Below, in pieces: positions 23,353-32,046 of a stretch of DNA of 64,000 bases. The stretch comes from an uncultured Ruminococcus sp. (GTDB lineage Bacteria > Bacillota > Clostridia > Oscillospirales > Ruminococcaceae): contig CACZGM010000018.1 of NCBI GenBank assembly GCA_902780695.1, positions 1-64,000 of the forward strand. Reading direction: 5' to 3'. Numbering within the stretch: position 1 is the stretch's first letter; every line of letters starts with the position of its first letter. The notes beneath the pieces were generated by a model. That model saw only the letters and a program-made list of their open reading frames with translations. It had not been told where the DNA came from and did no database searches. The translations under genes and the position numbers were made by a program.

Positions 23353-24750
23353 TTATTGACCCTGTTTGTTGTTTTTCTGCTCCGAACGCTTCTGCGGCTG
23401 CTTGATTATATGTCCCGTCATAGTCTTAGGTTCGCTTGTTTTCGGAGGCTGCGCTTTTTTCCTTGTTATCATGCGGCGCATGGAATTCATATAGTTGTTC
23501 TCGTCGTCCCTGACCTGCTTCTTGCGGACGAGCATTTCCTTCTTGCGCTTGATACGGAGATTATCGACATATCTTGTTACAATATTCGACCTTTTGCGGT
23601 TGATCTTTGTGACCTTATTGTCGATAGGCGGCATATTGTAATTCGTTGGTGGAACAATAATTTCCATAGTATCGGTGAGTTTCGGTCTGCTGCCGTTCTC
23701 CGCCGAATCACGGAGCGCTTCATATCTGCCCATATTGTCGCGCAGATATCCGACAGCCCGCTTCACGCCCGAACCGACGTAAGCGCAGGCATCGTCAAGA
23801 TGCAGCGACAATGCGTTTGCTATCAGCAGTACGAAAATGAACGAGCCCTCGACTTTTCCGAAATGACGGAAAAGACAGCCTACTATGCCGATAACGAGGC
23901 CGTAAACTATCTTGCCGGGCGCGGTGCGGGGCATGGTCTGCGGGTCTGCGGCGAGGAACACGAAGCCGAACAGGAGATATCCGCCGGATATTTCCAGCAT
24001 AAGGGTGTCTCCGATGTTTGAGAACACCGGGAACAGCGCGGTAAGGGCGCAGTAGGAGCCGAGTCCGAACAGCATTACCAGCGGTGACAGCGAGCGTCTG
24101 AACATAAGGCAGATACCGCAGACTGCTATTATAAGGACGTGGGTGGTTCCCATAGGACCCGCAAAGCTGCCGAGCATTATGCTTTCGTAGTTGACCGTGG
24201 GCGCGGTGCCGAGCTTCAGGAGATAGCTCTCGATACCGGGGACGAGCTGCACGCCGGTGTCGCCCCACAGCGCCGGCTGACTTCCGACAGCGGGGTAGGC
24301 GAGCATATCGCCGGGATAGCAGATGATAAGGAAAGCTATCGCGACGCAGGTCGGGTTGAAGATATAGTTATCCTTTCCGCCGAAAATATGCTTGACCGCG
24401 ATAGCGAGCAGAGCTCCGCCCGCCACTATGCCGTAGTTCACGGACGCGGGCATCATCAGCGCGATGCACATTCCCGCGGCAATGGTCGAGAGATCCTTCG
24501 GGTTGTATGTTTTTCCTGTCATACGGCAGAACACGAGGTCGGACAGGACGCACACCAGAACGGATCCGAGACAGATCACCAGTGCGCGCAGACCGCTCTG
24601 CCAGATGCTCATTCCCATAAGGGCCGCAAGGCAGATCAGCTGATCGCCGTATATGGATTTTGATTTTCGCTGTTTTCTGACTGCGGCGGTGTCGTAGGTC
24701 TTTACGTCGCTGTCGAAGAGATCCAGCAGTTCAAATGTATTGTCGGACAT
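23353..24750 (-). CDS. RnfD/NqrB-like membrane subunit without the flavin-attachment motif
   Basis: 465 residues. The membrane core (residues about 35-325) carries RnfD/NqrB hallmarks: NYIFNPTCVAIAFL, LGSFAGPMGTTHVL, FLAADPQTMPRTAPGKIVYGLVIGIVGCLFR and ANALSLHLDD. The S/T-GAT motif whose threonine binds FMN covalently in RnfD and NqrB is not found; the corresponding stretch reads GIESYLLKLGTAPTVNYES. A 130-residue Lys/Arg-rich C-terminal tail is added. It is the first gene of D-E-A-hydrolase order, and the usual C, G and B genes are absent. AAAGG precedes the ATG. Its job may be structural or ion-translocating without redox chemistry (inference). Confidence 0.8.
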   Translation of the reverse strand: MSDNTFELLDLFDSDVKTYDTAAVRKQRKSKSIYGDQLICLAALMGMSIWQSGLRALVICLGSVLVCVLSDLVFCRMTGKTYNPKDLSTIAAGMCIALMMPASVNYGIVAGGALLAIAVKHIFGGKDNYIFNPTCVAIAFLIICYPGDMLAYPAVGSQPALWGDTGVQLVPGIESYLLKLGTAPTVNYESIMLGSFAGPMGTTHVLIIAVCGICLMFRRSLSPLVMLFGLGSYCALTALFPVFSNIGDTLMLEISGGYLLFGFVFLAADPQTMPRTAPGKIVYGLVIGIVGCLFRHFGKVEGSFIFVLLIANALSLHLDDACAYVGSGVKRAVGYLRDNMGRYEALRDSAENGSRPKLTDTMEIIVPPTNYNMPPIDNKVTKINRKRSNIVTRYVDNLRIKRKKEMLVRKKQVRDDENNYMNSMRRMITRKKAQPPKTSEPKTMTGHIIKQPQKRSEQKNNKQGQ

Positions 24751-24867
24751 TTCTTACCTTTTTATCGTATAATATCGTTCATATTGAAAAAGTGTTCAGC
24801 TTCGTCACGATTCGGATCCGCCGCGAAGCGACACAATAATTCTGCATTATCAATCGGGGGGACTGCA

Positions 24868-25425
24868 ATGTATTATGATACACTCAGCAGGAATACAGTG
24901 AAGATCGTTCTTACGCAGAGCGATATGGACCGGTATTCGATCGAAAGAGAGAGCCTGCGGGCGCGGAACGCCGAATCAAAGCGCAGTCTGACCGGATTCC
25001 TGAAAAAGTTCCAGTCCGAAAGCTCGCTGTTCAAGGGGCAGAAGCCGGAGCGCCTTTTCCTTGAAGCCTTTCCGTCTGACGACGGCGGCTGCGTGCTGTA
25101 CGTTTCCACTCTCGGTACGGGAGTTCTGCCGCCGGAGACCGGGGATAATACCGAAACGGTCATGTGTACTGTCGGTTCTTTCGGAGACGCGGCGCATTTC
25201 TGCCGCTGTATTTCCGGCAGAGCAGGACATTCCGCGCTGTACCGGCTCGGTGCCGCGTACTGTGTGATATTCGGTGCGGACACGGGAACGATGTGCGATA
25301 TATGCCGTATCGCGGAGGAGTTCGGTGAGATGACCGACGAACCTTCCGATATAGCTTATGTTACGGAATACGGTGCTGAAATATGCGCGAACGGCGCGGC
25401 GGAGCTTATCGCGAAGCTGTGTTAG
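24868..25425 (+). CDS. MecA-like adaptor protein
   Basis: 185 residues from the ATG at 24868 (GGGGGG 6 bases upstream); the open frame begins earlier without a site. The N-terminal domain (LSRNTVKIVLTQSDMDRYSIERESL) and the C-terminal alpha-beta domain (FGDAAHFCRCISGRAGHSALYRLGAAYCVIF) resemble MecA/NegD adaptors that deliver substrates to the ClpC-ClpP protease. Length is slightly below Bacillus MecA (about 218). Resemblance is by pattern only. It is divergent from the RnfD-like gene, with about 115 bases between start codons, and converges on rpe. Confidence 0.6.
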   Translation: MYYDTLSRNTVKIVLTQSDMDRYSIERESLRARNAESKRSLTGFLKKFQSESSLFKGQKPERLFLEAFPSDDGGCVLYVSTLGTGVLPPETGDNTETVMCTVGSFGDAAHFCRCISGRAGHSALYRLGAAYCVIFGADTGTMCDICRIAEEFGEMTDEPSDIAYVTEYGAEICANGAAELIAKLC

Positions 25426-25432
25426 GCGCGGT

Positions 25433-26071
25433 TCAGCCGAGCAGCGACTTAACAGCCGCCGACATATCCTCCGAGCGGAACAGGTATGTTCCCGCCACAA
25501 GCACGTTTGCCCCCGCTTCACGGACAAGGCGCGATGTTTCGGGATTTATGCCGCCGTCCACCTCGATGTCCTTGTCCGGCGCGAGTTCCCTTATCCTGCG
25601 TATCTTGTCAAGCGTGGAGGGGATAAATCCCTGTCCGCCGTAGCCCGGTTCCACCGTCATGACGAGTATCATATCTGCGCAGCCGATAAAGGGCTCTACC
25701 GCGGAAACGGGAGTTCCCGGTTTCAGTGATATACCGGCTTTCACGCCGAGACGGTGTATCTCGTCGATGACCGCTTTCGGGTCGCAGTCGCTCTCAACGT
25801 GGAATGTGATGTTTTCCGCGCCCGCGTCGGCAAACAGCCTTACCTGTCTCATCGGGTGAGCGACCATGAGATGAACGTCCTTGAAAGCGCGGGAATACGG
25901 TTTAACGGCACCGAGAACCGAGCTTCCGAAGGTTATGTTTTCCACGAATTCGCCGTCCATAACATCGAAATGGAGCCACTGAGCCCCGCTTCTGTCAACG
26001 AGCGCGGCTGTGCTGCGAAGGTCGGAAAGGTCGGAATTGAGTATAGATGCGGATATGATCGTCTGCGGCAT
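25433..26071 (-). CDS. rpe: Ribulose-phosphate 3-epimerase
   Basis: 212 residues, standard length. Diagnostic segments in order: SASILNSDLSDLRS, WLHFDVMDGEFVENITFGSSVL, DVHLMVAHP, MTVEPGYGGQGFI and EVDGGINPETS with VLVAGTYLF. The aspartates of DVMDG and VDGGIN and the histidines of HFD and HLM bind the catalytic metal. It interconverts ribulose-5-phosphate and xylulose-5-phosphate in the pentose phosphate pathway. It has its own promoter (26183-26211). Only 7 bases separate its stop from that of the converging MecA-like gene, so no separate terminator fits. Confidence 0.95.
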   Translation of the reverse strand: MPQTIISASILNSDLSDLRSTAALVDRSGAQWLHFDVMDGEFVENITFGSSVLGAVKPYSRAFKDVHLMVAHPMRQVRLFADAGAENITFHVESDCDPKAVIDEIHRLGVKAGISLKPGTPVSAVEPFIGCADMILVMTVEPGYGGQGFIPSTLDKIRRIRELAPDKDIEVDGGINPETSRLVREAGANVLVAGTYLFRSEDMSAAVKSLLG

Positions 26072-26182
26072 TTTACTTCTCTTTTCAGCATGGATTTGCC
26101 GCTCTGATACCGATATCCTCCCGGAGTTACGGGCAATACGGATTCGGTATAATACGGCACATAATCATTAGTATGCAGAATA

Positions 26183-26211
26183 ATAATACCTTAAAATACC
26201 GTACCCGTCAA
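26183..26211 (-). promoter_or_regulatory. rpe promoter
   Basis: Minus strand TTGACG (26206-26211), 17-base spacer, TATTAT (26183-26188); leader about 105 bases. Confidence 0.65.
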
Positions 26212-26297
26212 GCGTTTTTAATGTCGTTTTAAGTCCCCCGCTGAAAAATAGTGATTTTTTACAGAATAAATAACAGATACGTGCAAACCTTTTGCTG

Positions 26298-26385
26298 TGG
26301 AAAAAGCTCAAAACATATGGAAAAATGTGGAAACAAAGGGTTTTTAACTTACATTTAACCGACTTTTAACGTTGAAAAGTGGAAA
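26298..26385 (+). promoter_or_regulatory. Phased direct repeats upstream of the GH25 gene (candidate PhoP/WalR-type box)
   Basis: Three TTTAAC hexamers at 26343-26348, 26354-26359 and 26365-26370, exactly 11 bases apart, as in sites of OmpR-family regulators (PhoP TTAACA or WalR-type repeats with 5-base gaps). Interleaved TGGAAA motifs occur at 26298, 26318, 26328 and 26380. Otherwise the 26212-26430 gap is A+T-rich and geneless. Confidence 0.5.
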
Positions 26386-26430
26386 ACATCAACTGTGTTT
26401 TGCTAAATTAATGAAAAACTTAAAAAATTA

Positions 26431-26459
26431 TTGACATTTCGACATAAATATGCGAAAAT
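26431..26459 (+). promoter_or_regulatory. Promoter of the GH25 gene
   Basis: TTGACA (26431-26436), 17-base spacer and a weak -10 GAAAAT (26454-26459). A perfect -35 with a poor -10 fits an activated promoter. Confidence 0.5.
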
Positions 26460-26533
26460 AGAGAAAGAATGAGACTGTGCCTGCTCCGGCGCGGACGGGG
26501 ACAGCAGAAAAAAGAATGATAAAGGAAGATCGT

Positions 26534-27967
26534 ATGATACGGGACAGAAGAATATTCCGGGCGCTTATCTGCCTTATCCTTTGCGCCGCGGTCATGATCG
26601 CAGCACTGCCTGTGCGTACTTCGGCGGCTTCGGTCATTATATGGGACGGACAGAGCGAGATAAAAGCCGGGCGTACATATTATGTACTCGCACCCATAAA
26701 GATGAAGAAAGCGATAACGATACCCTCCGGTTCAAAGGTGAGTATCCGTGAGGGCGGCGAGCTGAAAATCATGTCGGCGGGAAAAATGACCGTTTACGGA
26801 GAACTCTCGGTCGCGATAGGCGGCACGCTGTCGAACTACGGCTCGCTCAATGTCAAGAAGGGCGGCAAGCTCAACATTTACGGCTCGCTGCGGTCGTCGG
26901 TGAGTGCCGATATCGGTGTTTCCGGAAATATGACGGTGTTTAACCGCGGATTTGCGGAAGTGTCCTCCGCCGTCAAGGTGTACAAGGGCGCTCAGGTATT
27001 GGTGAAGGGCATTCTGAGCTTCTACAAAAGCAGTGACGTAAAGCAGAGCGGCAAGATCACAACAGCGCAGAACAGTACCCTTGAACTGCGCGGAACAATG
27101 GCTATATCGCTGAACGGCGTGATAGACGTGAGCGGACATATCACCGTCGGCACCGCGTCAAATATCAAGTGCAGCGGTAAGATAATACTGAATGAAGAAG
27201 CGACATACACAAGATTCAAGACTATAACGCTCACAAAGAGCGGAAAGCTCATAGACGGCAGACCCGAATACGAATATGAGGATATGACGGTCGATATCCT
27301 TATCGACGAGCCCGATGTATTCCGCAAGGGTATAGACGTTTCATGGGCGCAGGGCGACAGCGTTGACTGGGAGCGCGTGGCGGCTTCCGGCGTTGAATTC
27401 GCTATCATAAGAGCCGCGAGAGGCTACATATCCGAGGAAAAGCCCATGGCGGAGGACGTATGCTTCCGCCGCAACATAGAGGAAGCACAGAAATACGGCA
27501 TAGACGTGGGAGTTTACTTCTACAGCTACGCCTCCACCGTTGAGGAAGCGCGTGAGGAAGCGGAATTCTTCGTTGATGTCATCAAGGATTACCAGATACA
27601 GTATCCCGTTATACTCGATATGGAGGAGCAGTATCAGGGCAAGATAGGCAAGAAGAAGCTCACGAATATGATCGACGCGTTCTTTGAGGTGCTGATGGAG
27701 AACCACTACTTCCCGATGTTCTATTCGTACAAGTCGTGGATAGAGACGTATCTTGAGATGAACACGCTCGACAAGTACGCGGTATGGCTCGCGCAGGTAG
27801 GAGACGAGGTCACCTACGACGGCGGCTACTATATCTGGCAGTATTCCTTCACCGGCAAGGTAAGCGGAGTCACCGATATAGACAACACGGAAAGAACTGT
27901 CGATCTCAACTACAGCTACAAGGACTGGCCGACGATATTTAAGAAATATCACCTTAACAATATGTAA
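26534..27967 (+). CDS. Secreted GH25 muramidase with repetitive beta-solenoid-like N-terminus
   Basis: 477 residues from the ATG at 26534 (AAAGGAAG 5-7 bases upstream). The signal peptide (residues 1-31) ends in RTSAAS. Residues 45-255 are short Gly/Ser/Val repeats of the type GKMTVYGELSVAIGG / GKLNIYGSLRSS, suggesting a beta-solenoid. From residue 273 comes a GH25 lysozyme domain: KGIDVSWAQG, ILDMEEQ (the catalytic Asp-X-Glu), and YIWQYSFTGKVSGVTDIDN. It should cleave the MurNAc-GlcNAc bond of peptidoglycan. The repeat region may bind wall polymer or space the enzyme from the surface (inference). There is no LPXTG or LysM motif. Confidence 0.88.
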   Translation: MIRDRRIFRALICLILCAAVMIAALPVRTSAASVIIWDGQSEIKAGRTYYVLAPIKMKKAITIPSGSKVSIREGGELKIMSAGKMTVYGELSVAIGGTLSNYGSLNVKKGGKLNIYGSLRSSVSADIGVSGNMTVFNRGFAEVSSAVKVYKGAQVLVKGILSFYKSSDVKQSGKITTAQNSTLELRGTMAISLNGVIDVSGHITVGTASNIKCSGKIILNEEATYTRFKTITLTKSGKLIDGRPEYEYEDMTVDILIDEPDVFRKGIDVSWAQGDSVDWERVAASGVEFAIIRAARGYISEEKPMAEDVCFRRNIEEAQKYGIDVGVYFYSYASTVEEAREEAEFFVDVIKDYQIQYPVILDMEEQYQGKIGKKKLTNMIDAFFEVLMENHYFPMFYSYKSWIETYLEMNTLDKYAVWLAQVGDEVTYDGGYYIWQYSFTGKVSGVTDIDNTERTVDLNYSYKDWPTIFKKYHLNNM

Positions 27968-27976
27968 AACGATTGG

Positions 27977-28017
27977 AAAACAGCCATTCGGTGCCGCCGG
28001 CACTGAATGGCTGTTTT
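27977..28017 (+). terminator. Terminator of the GH25 gene
   Basis: Thirteen-bp outer stem (27977-27989 with 28005-28017) plus inner GTGCC/GGCAC, ending in TTTTGTT. Confidence 0.85.
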
Positions 28018-28033
28018 GTTGACAGTAATAAAA

Positions 28034-28080
28034 AATTCCCTGCCCGGAAAGTTTCCGTAAGAGCAGGGAATTGTTTTTGT
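28034..28080 (-). terminator. Terminator of the zinc-ribbon gene
   Basis: AATTCCCTGC/GCAGGGAATT stem (28034-28043 with 28063-28072). The minus-strand exit reads TTTTTTATT. Confidence 0.75.
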
Positions 28081-28087
28081 GTTCAGA

Positions 28088-28642
28088 TCACTTCATGAAG
28101 GGGAAGGAACGGATTATTGCGGGTTCCTTTGCCTTTCCGCCGCATACCTGGAAGAATGCGATGATGTTCAGTACTTCGATGATAGCGATGCAGACACCTG
28201 CTGCAAGCCAGCCGAGGAACGGAATTATCATCATGAATAAGCAGAGAGCTTCTGTTACCTGGAGCTTGAGGGACTGGCGTACATGGAAAGCGGCATATCT
28301 CGATTCACGGCTTGCGATAAGAGCGATTATGATGCCGATAAAGCCGAGAAGGTATGTAGCCATTGCTATTACCTTGTTATCCGAGATATCCTTGGGGTCG
28401 AATTCGGAAGTGTGGTCGAACTGATCCGCAGCGGGTGCCGCCTGCTGATAAGCCTGCTGGTACTGTTGCTGCTGCTGATACTGCGGCTGCGGAGCCTGAA
28501 CGGGAGCGGGCTGTTCGGGAGCGGGCTGCTGTGCTGCAGGCTGCTCGGGTGCTGCTGCTGCTGCGGCAACGGGTGCGCCGCAAGATGTGCAGAAAGCGGA
28601 GCCGTCAGGGAACTGGGCGCCGCATTTGGTACAGAATGCCAT
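28088..28642 (-). CDS. Zinc-ribbon membrane protein with Pro/Gln-rich linker
   Basis: 184 residues. N-terminal double-CxxC ribbon (FCTKCGAQFPDGSAFCTSCG), then an Ala/Pro/Gln low-complexity linker (residues 25-72), then DISDNKVIAMATYLLGFIGIIIALI and two or three further helices, the pattern of DUF4870-like membrane proteins. Function is unknown; these are common in Clostridia and often look stress- or envelope-related. The ATG has AAGGAG 9 bases upstream. It is monocistronic between two terminators. Confidence 0.8.
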   Translation of the reverse strand: MAFCTKCGAQFPDGSAFCTSCGAPVAAAAAAPEQPAAQQPAPEQPAPVQAPQPQYQQQQQYQQAYQQAAPAADQFDHTSEFDPKDISDNKVIAMATYLLGFIGIIIALIASRESRYAAFHVRQSLKLQVTEALCLFMMIIPFLGWLAAGVCIAIIEVLNIIAFFQVCGGKAKEPAIIRSFPFMK

Positions 28643-28777
28643 AATAGATTTCTCCTTTTTGATATCATATTGAACAAAAGTTCATATCACTAAACATTAT
28701 ATCATCATTGTCCGGTTTTGTCAATAAATTCGGCAGCCGCGGACAAAAAATATTGTTTTTCCGACTCTGTCCGGCGG

Positions 28778-30970
28778 TCATATTTCCTTGAAATATGCGA
28801 TATAGCTCTGGAAATCTCCCCACATATTCGGGATATCAAAGCCGTTGTTCATCAGGAACGCGCCGGAGAATACCTTTCCGCTCTCCTCATGCTTGTAATA
28901 CTTCGACTTGTCGAGTCCTCTGAGCTTTACGCGGTGCAGGAAAACGCTCGGTTCCTTGAGCACCGTCACATATTCGAGCAGAGTCTCGCTCCTGTCCTTG
29001 GACACGAACTGCCACGCGTCGAAGCGGTCGTTCGCGAACGGGTCACCTATACGGTAATAGTCGCCCGTGCGCACAAGGGGATTGTACTTCTCGAACTCCG
29101 CGATCTGATCCTTTATTGCAGCCTTGTCGTCGTCGCTGATGCGGGTAACGTCCAGCTCATAGCCGAATGTGCCTACCATTGCCACATGACCGCGTGTTCT
29201 GAACGGCGTTATTCTGCCGACACAGTGGTTCGGGCTGTCCGAAACGTGGGCTCCGAAGCAGGAGCAGGGGTAGCACATGGACGTGCCGTACTGTATTTTC
29301 AGACGCTCTATCGCGTCGGTGTCGTCGCTTGTCCATATCTGCGGCGAGTAGTACAGCATTCCCGCATCGAAGCGTGAACCGCCGCCCGCGCAGTTTTCAA
29401 GCAGCAGATCGGGGAAATCTGTGAGCAGGCGCTCCTGCATCTCGTAAACGCCGAGAACGTAGCGGTGCCATATCTCGCGCTGACGCTCGGGCGGGAGTAT
29501 CTCGTTGCCGACTTCGCAGAGCTGGCGGTTCATATCCCACTTGACATACTCGATATTCGCGGAGGAAAGTATATCATGCATACGCCCGTAAATGTAGTCG
29601 CGTATCTCCTTGCGCGAGAAGTCGAGCACGAGCTGCGAGCGTGCCTGTGTGCGCGGACGGCCTTCTATATGCAGGCACCAGTCCGGGTGAGCGCGGTAAA
29701 GCTCGCTGTCCGGGCTTATCATTTCCGGCTCGAACCATATACCGAATTTCAGTCCTATCCGGTTTACCTCGTCCACAAGGTGCTTCAGACCGCCCTTGAT
29801 CTTGTCCTCGTTCACGAACCAGTCACCGAGTGACGAACGGTCGTCGTTCCGGTGTCCGAACCAGCCGTCGTCCATAACGAGCATTTCAATGCCCGCTTTC
29901 TTCGCTTCACGGGCGATGTCGAGCAGCTTTTCGGTATCGAAATTGAAATATGTCGCTTCCCAGTTGTTTATCAGTATCGGTCTGCGGATATCCTTCCACT
30001 TGCCGCGGATAAGGTTATGGCGCATAACGTCGTGGAAATTGCGGGACATTTTGCCGAGACCCTCCGCGGAGTAGGAGATGATGACCTCGGGAGCCTGGAA
30101 TTCCTCGCCGGGCTCTAAATGCCACGAAAAATCGTAGGGGTTCTCGCCCATGACGATGCGGGTCTTTTCGTACTGATTGACTTCCGCGAGCGCGAGGAAC
30201 GAGCCCGACCAGCAGAGCGCAAATCCGTAACATTCGCCGTAGTCCTCTGTTGCCGTGTGGTCGCATATCGCTATGAAGTTATTGTGCGCGTGGCTTGTTG
30301 AGCCGCGGCAGGAGTCTATCGACTGCTTGCCGAAGCGCAGCGGGAAGCGCTGGACATGGCGCTCTCTCGCCCACGTTCCGTACAGCGTTATCATATCATA
30401 GTCCATTCTGTCGAGCTCGACGCAGCAGGACAGGAGTCTTTGCAGCTCCAGCGGGTCACTGCCCTTGTTTGTGACTTTTACGGAGCGGGTGATTATATCG
30501 GTCTTTTCAAAAACGCTGTATTGCAGAATGATCTCAAGCCCGGTGTGCGGATCCTCGCAGACAAGGTCAAGCGAAGTGACCTCGTCATCGGTGTTCGCGA
30601 AAGTAGCGGGGAGCCCTTTGAGCCTGTTCTTGCCCTTGTATATCTTATAGTCCTTGTAGTATATCTCGCAGGCGGTCATACCGAGCTTGTCCTTCACCTG
30701 CATACACGGTTCGCGGAAATCGGCAACACCGCTTGTGGAGAACTCTATCGCCGCGCAGTCGAACGAATGGGGTCCCATAGCGTCGTGTGTAGCGGGAACG
30801 AACGGAGCGCCGTCCGGGATACGCAGGTTGTAGGTAAGGTCGGTCTCCGGCACGGACGCGCCGTAGTAGAGGTGCAGTATATTTTTGCTTTCCGTTATAT
30901 GGAAAGCGTAGGTCGAATTCGGTGTATCGAGCTTGAACACACGCGCTTCATTATCGTATATGATCGGCAT
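28778..30970 (-). CDS. Alpha-galactosidase, GH36
   Basis: 730 residues, the usual size for clostridial GH36 AgaA-type enzymes. The N-terminal beta-sandwich is followed by the barrel with GIEMLVMDDGWFG, YVKWDMNR (nucleophile Asp479) and WTSDDTDAIER (acid/base Asp in 549-552), and a C-terminal beta domain. CCVELDRMDYDMITLYG and RGSTSHAHNNFI also match the family. No signal peptide is present, so it is cytoplasmic and acts on imported raffinose-family or melibiose-like sugars. AAAGGAAAC precedes the ATG. No sugar transporter is adjacent. Confidence 0.93.
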   Translation of the reverse strand: MPIIYDNEARVFKLDTPNSTYAFHITESKNILHLYYGASVPETDLTYNLRIPDGAPFVPATHDAMGPHSFDCAAIEFSTSGVADFREPCMQVKDKLGMTACEIYYKDYKIYKGKNRLKGLPATFANTDDEVTSLDLVCEDPHTGLEIILQYSVFEKTDIITRSVKVTNKGSDPLELQRLLSCCVELDRMDYDMITLYGTWARERHVQRFPLRFGKQSIDSCRGSTSHAHNNFIAICDHTATEDYGECYGFALCWSGSFLALAEVNQYEKTRIVMGENPYDFSWHLEPGEEFQAPEVIISYSAEGLGKMSRNFHDVMRHNLIRGKWKDIRRPILINNWEATYFNFDTEKLLDIAREAKKAGIEMLVMDDGWFGHRNDDRSSLGDWFVNEDKIKGGLKHLVDEVNRIGLKFGIWFEPEMISPDSELYRAHPDWCLHIEGRPRTQARSQLVLDFSRKEIRDYIYGRMHDILSSANIEYVKWDMNRQLCEVGNEILPPERQREIWHRYVLGVYEMQERLLTDFPDLLLENCAGGGSRFDAGMLYYSPQIWTSDDTDAIERLKIQYGTSMCYPCSCFGAHVSDSPNHCVGRITPFRTRGHVAMVGTFGYELDVTRISDDDKAAIKDQIAEFEKYNPLVRTGDYYRIGDPFANDRFDAWQFVSKDRSETLLEYVTVLKEPSVFLHRVKLRGLDKSKYYKHEESGKVFSGAFLMNNGFDIPNMWGDFQSYIAYFKEI

Positions 30971-31029
30971 TGATGTTGTTTCCTTTCTGTTTGTAATGAT
31001 CTTGCATATTATCTTTGATATTTTTTATA

Positions 31030-31172
31030 GAAATCTTCGCCAACCCCACTGCATTTCAGTCAGATGCTGCCCATAGCTGTACGCTCTGAAATACTGCATT
31101 GGTTTAGGGTGTCCAGCCCCCTTTTCCAAAGGGGGCTGGCGGGGTTCGGGGCGGCGCCCCGTAAAGGCGGAG
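31030..31172. repeat. Dispersed intergenic repeat copy
   Basis: GCCAACCCCACTGCATTTCA, ACGCTCTGAAATACTGC, then a CAGCCCCC/GGGGGCTG hairpin and GGCGGGGTTCGGGGCGGCGCCCC. Same order as 48313-48425 and, inverted, 59990-60132. The copy abuts the ABC permease stop codon and probably acts as a terminator. Confidence 0.7.
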
Positions 31173-31179
31173 CCGGATA

Positions 31180-32046
31180 CTACAGGACGGGTTCGTTGCC
31201 TTCGTTGTGGACTTCCTTTGTATGCAGGGCGAAAATGGTGACGAAGTAGAGCAGGGTGGATATCACGATAGCTGTGCCGAGGCTGACAACAATGTTCAGG
31301 AAGCTCAGGTCGTTTGTTGACGAGGAAGTCTGCTCTATCGCAGCCATGAGAGAGCTTGTGGATTCGCCGGACGCCCGTGCGGCGGAAAGAGCTATCGAGC
31401 TCAGCGAGAGGGGATTGAAGCGGTCAACGCGGAACAATCCGAGTATCGTCGGGAGGAACATCTGCATAGCGAGAACGATTATTATCGCTATATTCGGTTT
31501 TCCGGTGGAAATACCGACGCAAAGCTGCATACAGGTCGAGAATGCGAGGAACACGCCGGAGCAGGCCGCCGACAGCGCTATCATGCTCCAGTCGAGCGAA
31601 CCGGGGAACATTATGCCCGCCGTCCAGGAACCGAGCAGCACCGCGAGGAATGATATCAGAAATACCGTAAACGGGTACAGCAGGTATTTCGGCAGGGCGA
31701 ATCTTTCGGGTGTAAGTCCGGAGCACTGCGGGATAATGACCGAGCGCTTCTTCTGCTCGCCGCCCGCGGCTCCCTTCAGTATAAACAGCATGATTATCGA
31801 GCCGTAGCTCACTATATATTCGACATTGTACATCGAGATATCGGCAGCCGAGAACGATGTGAATTCATCGGCAAGCTCCGAATATGTCCCGTCCGGCATA
31901 GCGTCCTTCATCGCCGTCATCATCGACGACATGGCTCCGAACAGCAGCGGGGACATCACCGCGAGTGCTATCATTACGACAAGCACTATCGCAAATCTGC
32001 CGCCGCGCAGGAAAAACATCATTTCTTTTCTGAGTCCGCTTATCAC
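31180..32046 (-). CDS. ABC transporter permease
   Basis: 288 residues with about six hydrophobic helices (for example IVLVVMIALAVMSPLLFG and YLLYPFTVFLISFLAVLLGSW). It is an ABC-2-type export permease. I start at GTG 32046: it overlaps the ATPase stop in a GTGA junction, with GGAGG 9 bases upstream; an in-frame TTG at 32052 is only 3 bases from it. A large extracytoplasmic loop between helices 1 and 2 (about residues 40-75) is typical. The substrate is unknown. Confidence 0.85.
   Translation of the reverse strand: MISGLRKEMMFFLRGGRFAIVLVVMIALAVMSPLLFGAMSSMMTAMKDAMPDGTYSELADEFTSFSAADISMYNVEYIVSYGSIIMLFILKGAAGGEQKKRSVIIPQCSGLTPERFALPKYLLYPFTVFLISFLAVLLGSWTAGIMFPGSLDWSMIALSAACSGVFLAFSTCMQLCVGISTGKPNIAIIIVLAMQMFLPTILGLFRVDRFNPLSLSSIALSAARASGESTSSLMAAIEQTSSSTNDLSFLNIVVSLGTAIVISTLLYFVTIFALHTKEVHNEGNEPVL

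Noticed and set aside
26270..26400. Replication origin, suggested by repeated TGTGGAAA motifs in an A+T-rich gap
   Set aside because: The motifs differ from TTATCCACA, and no dnaA, dnaN or related gene is close; the 11-base-phased hexamers fit a promoter-regulator site better.
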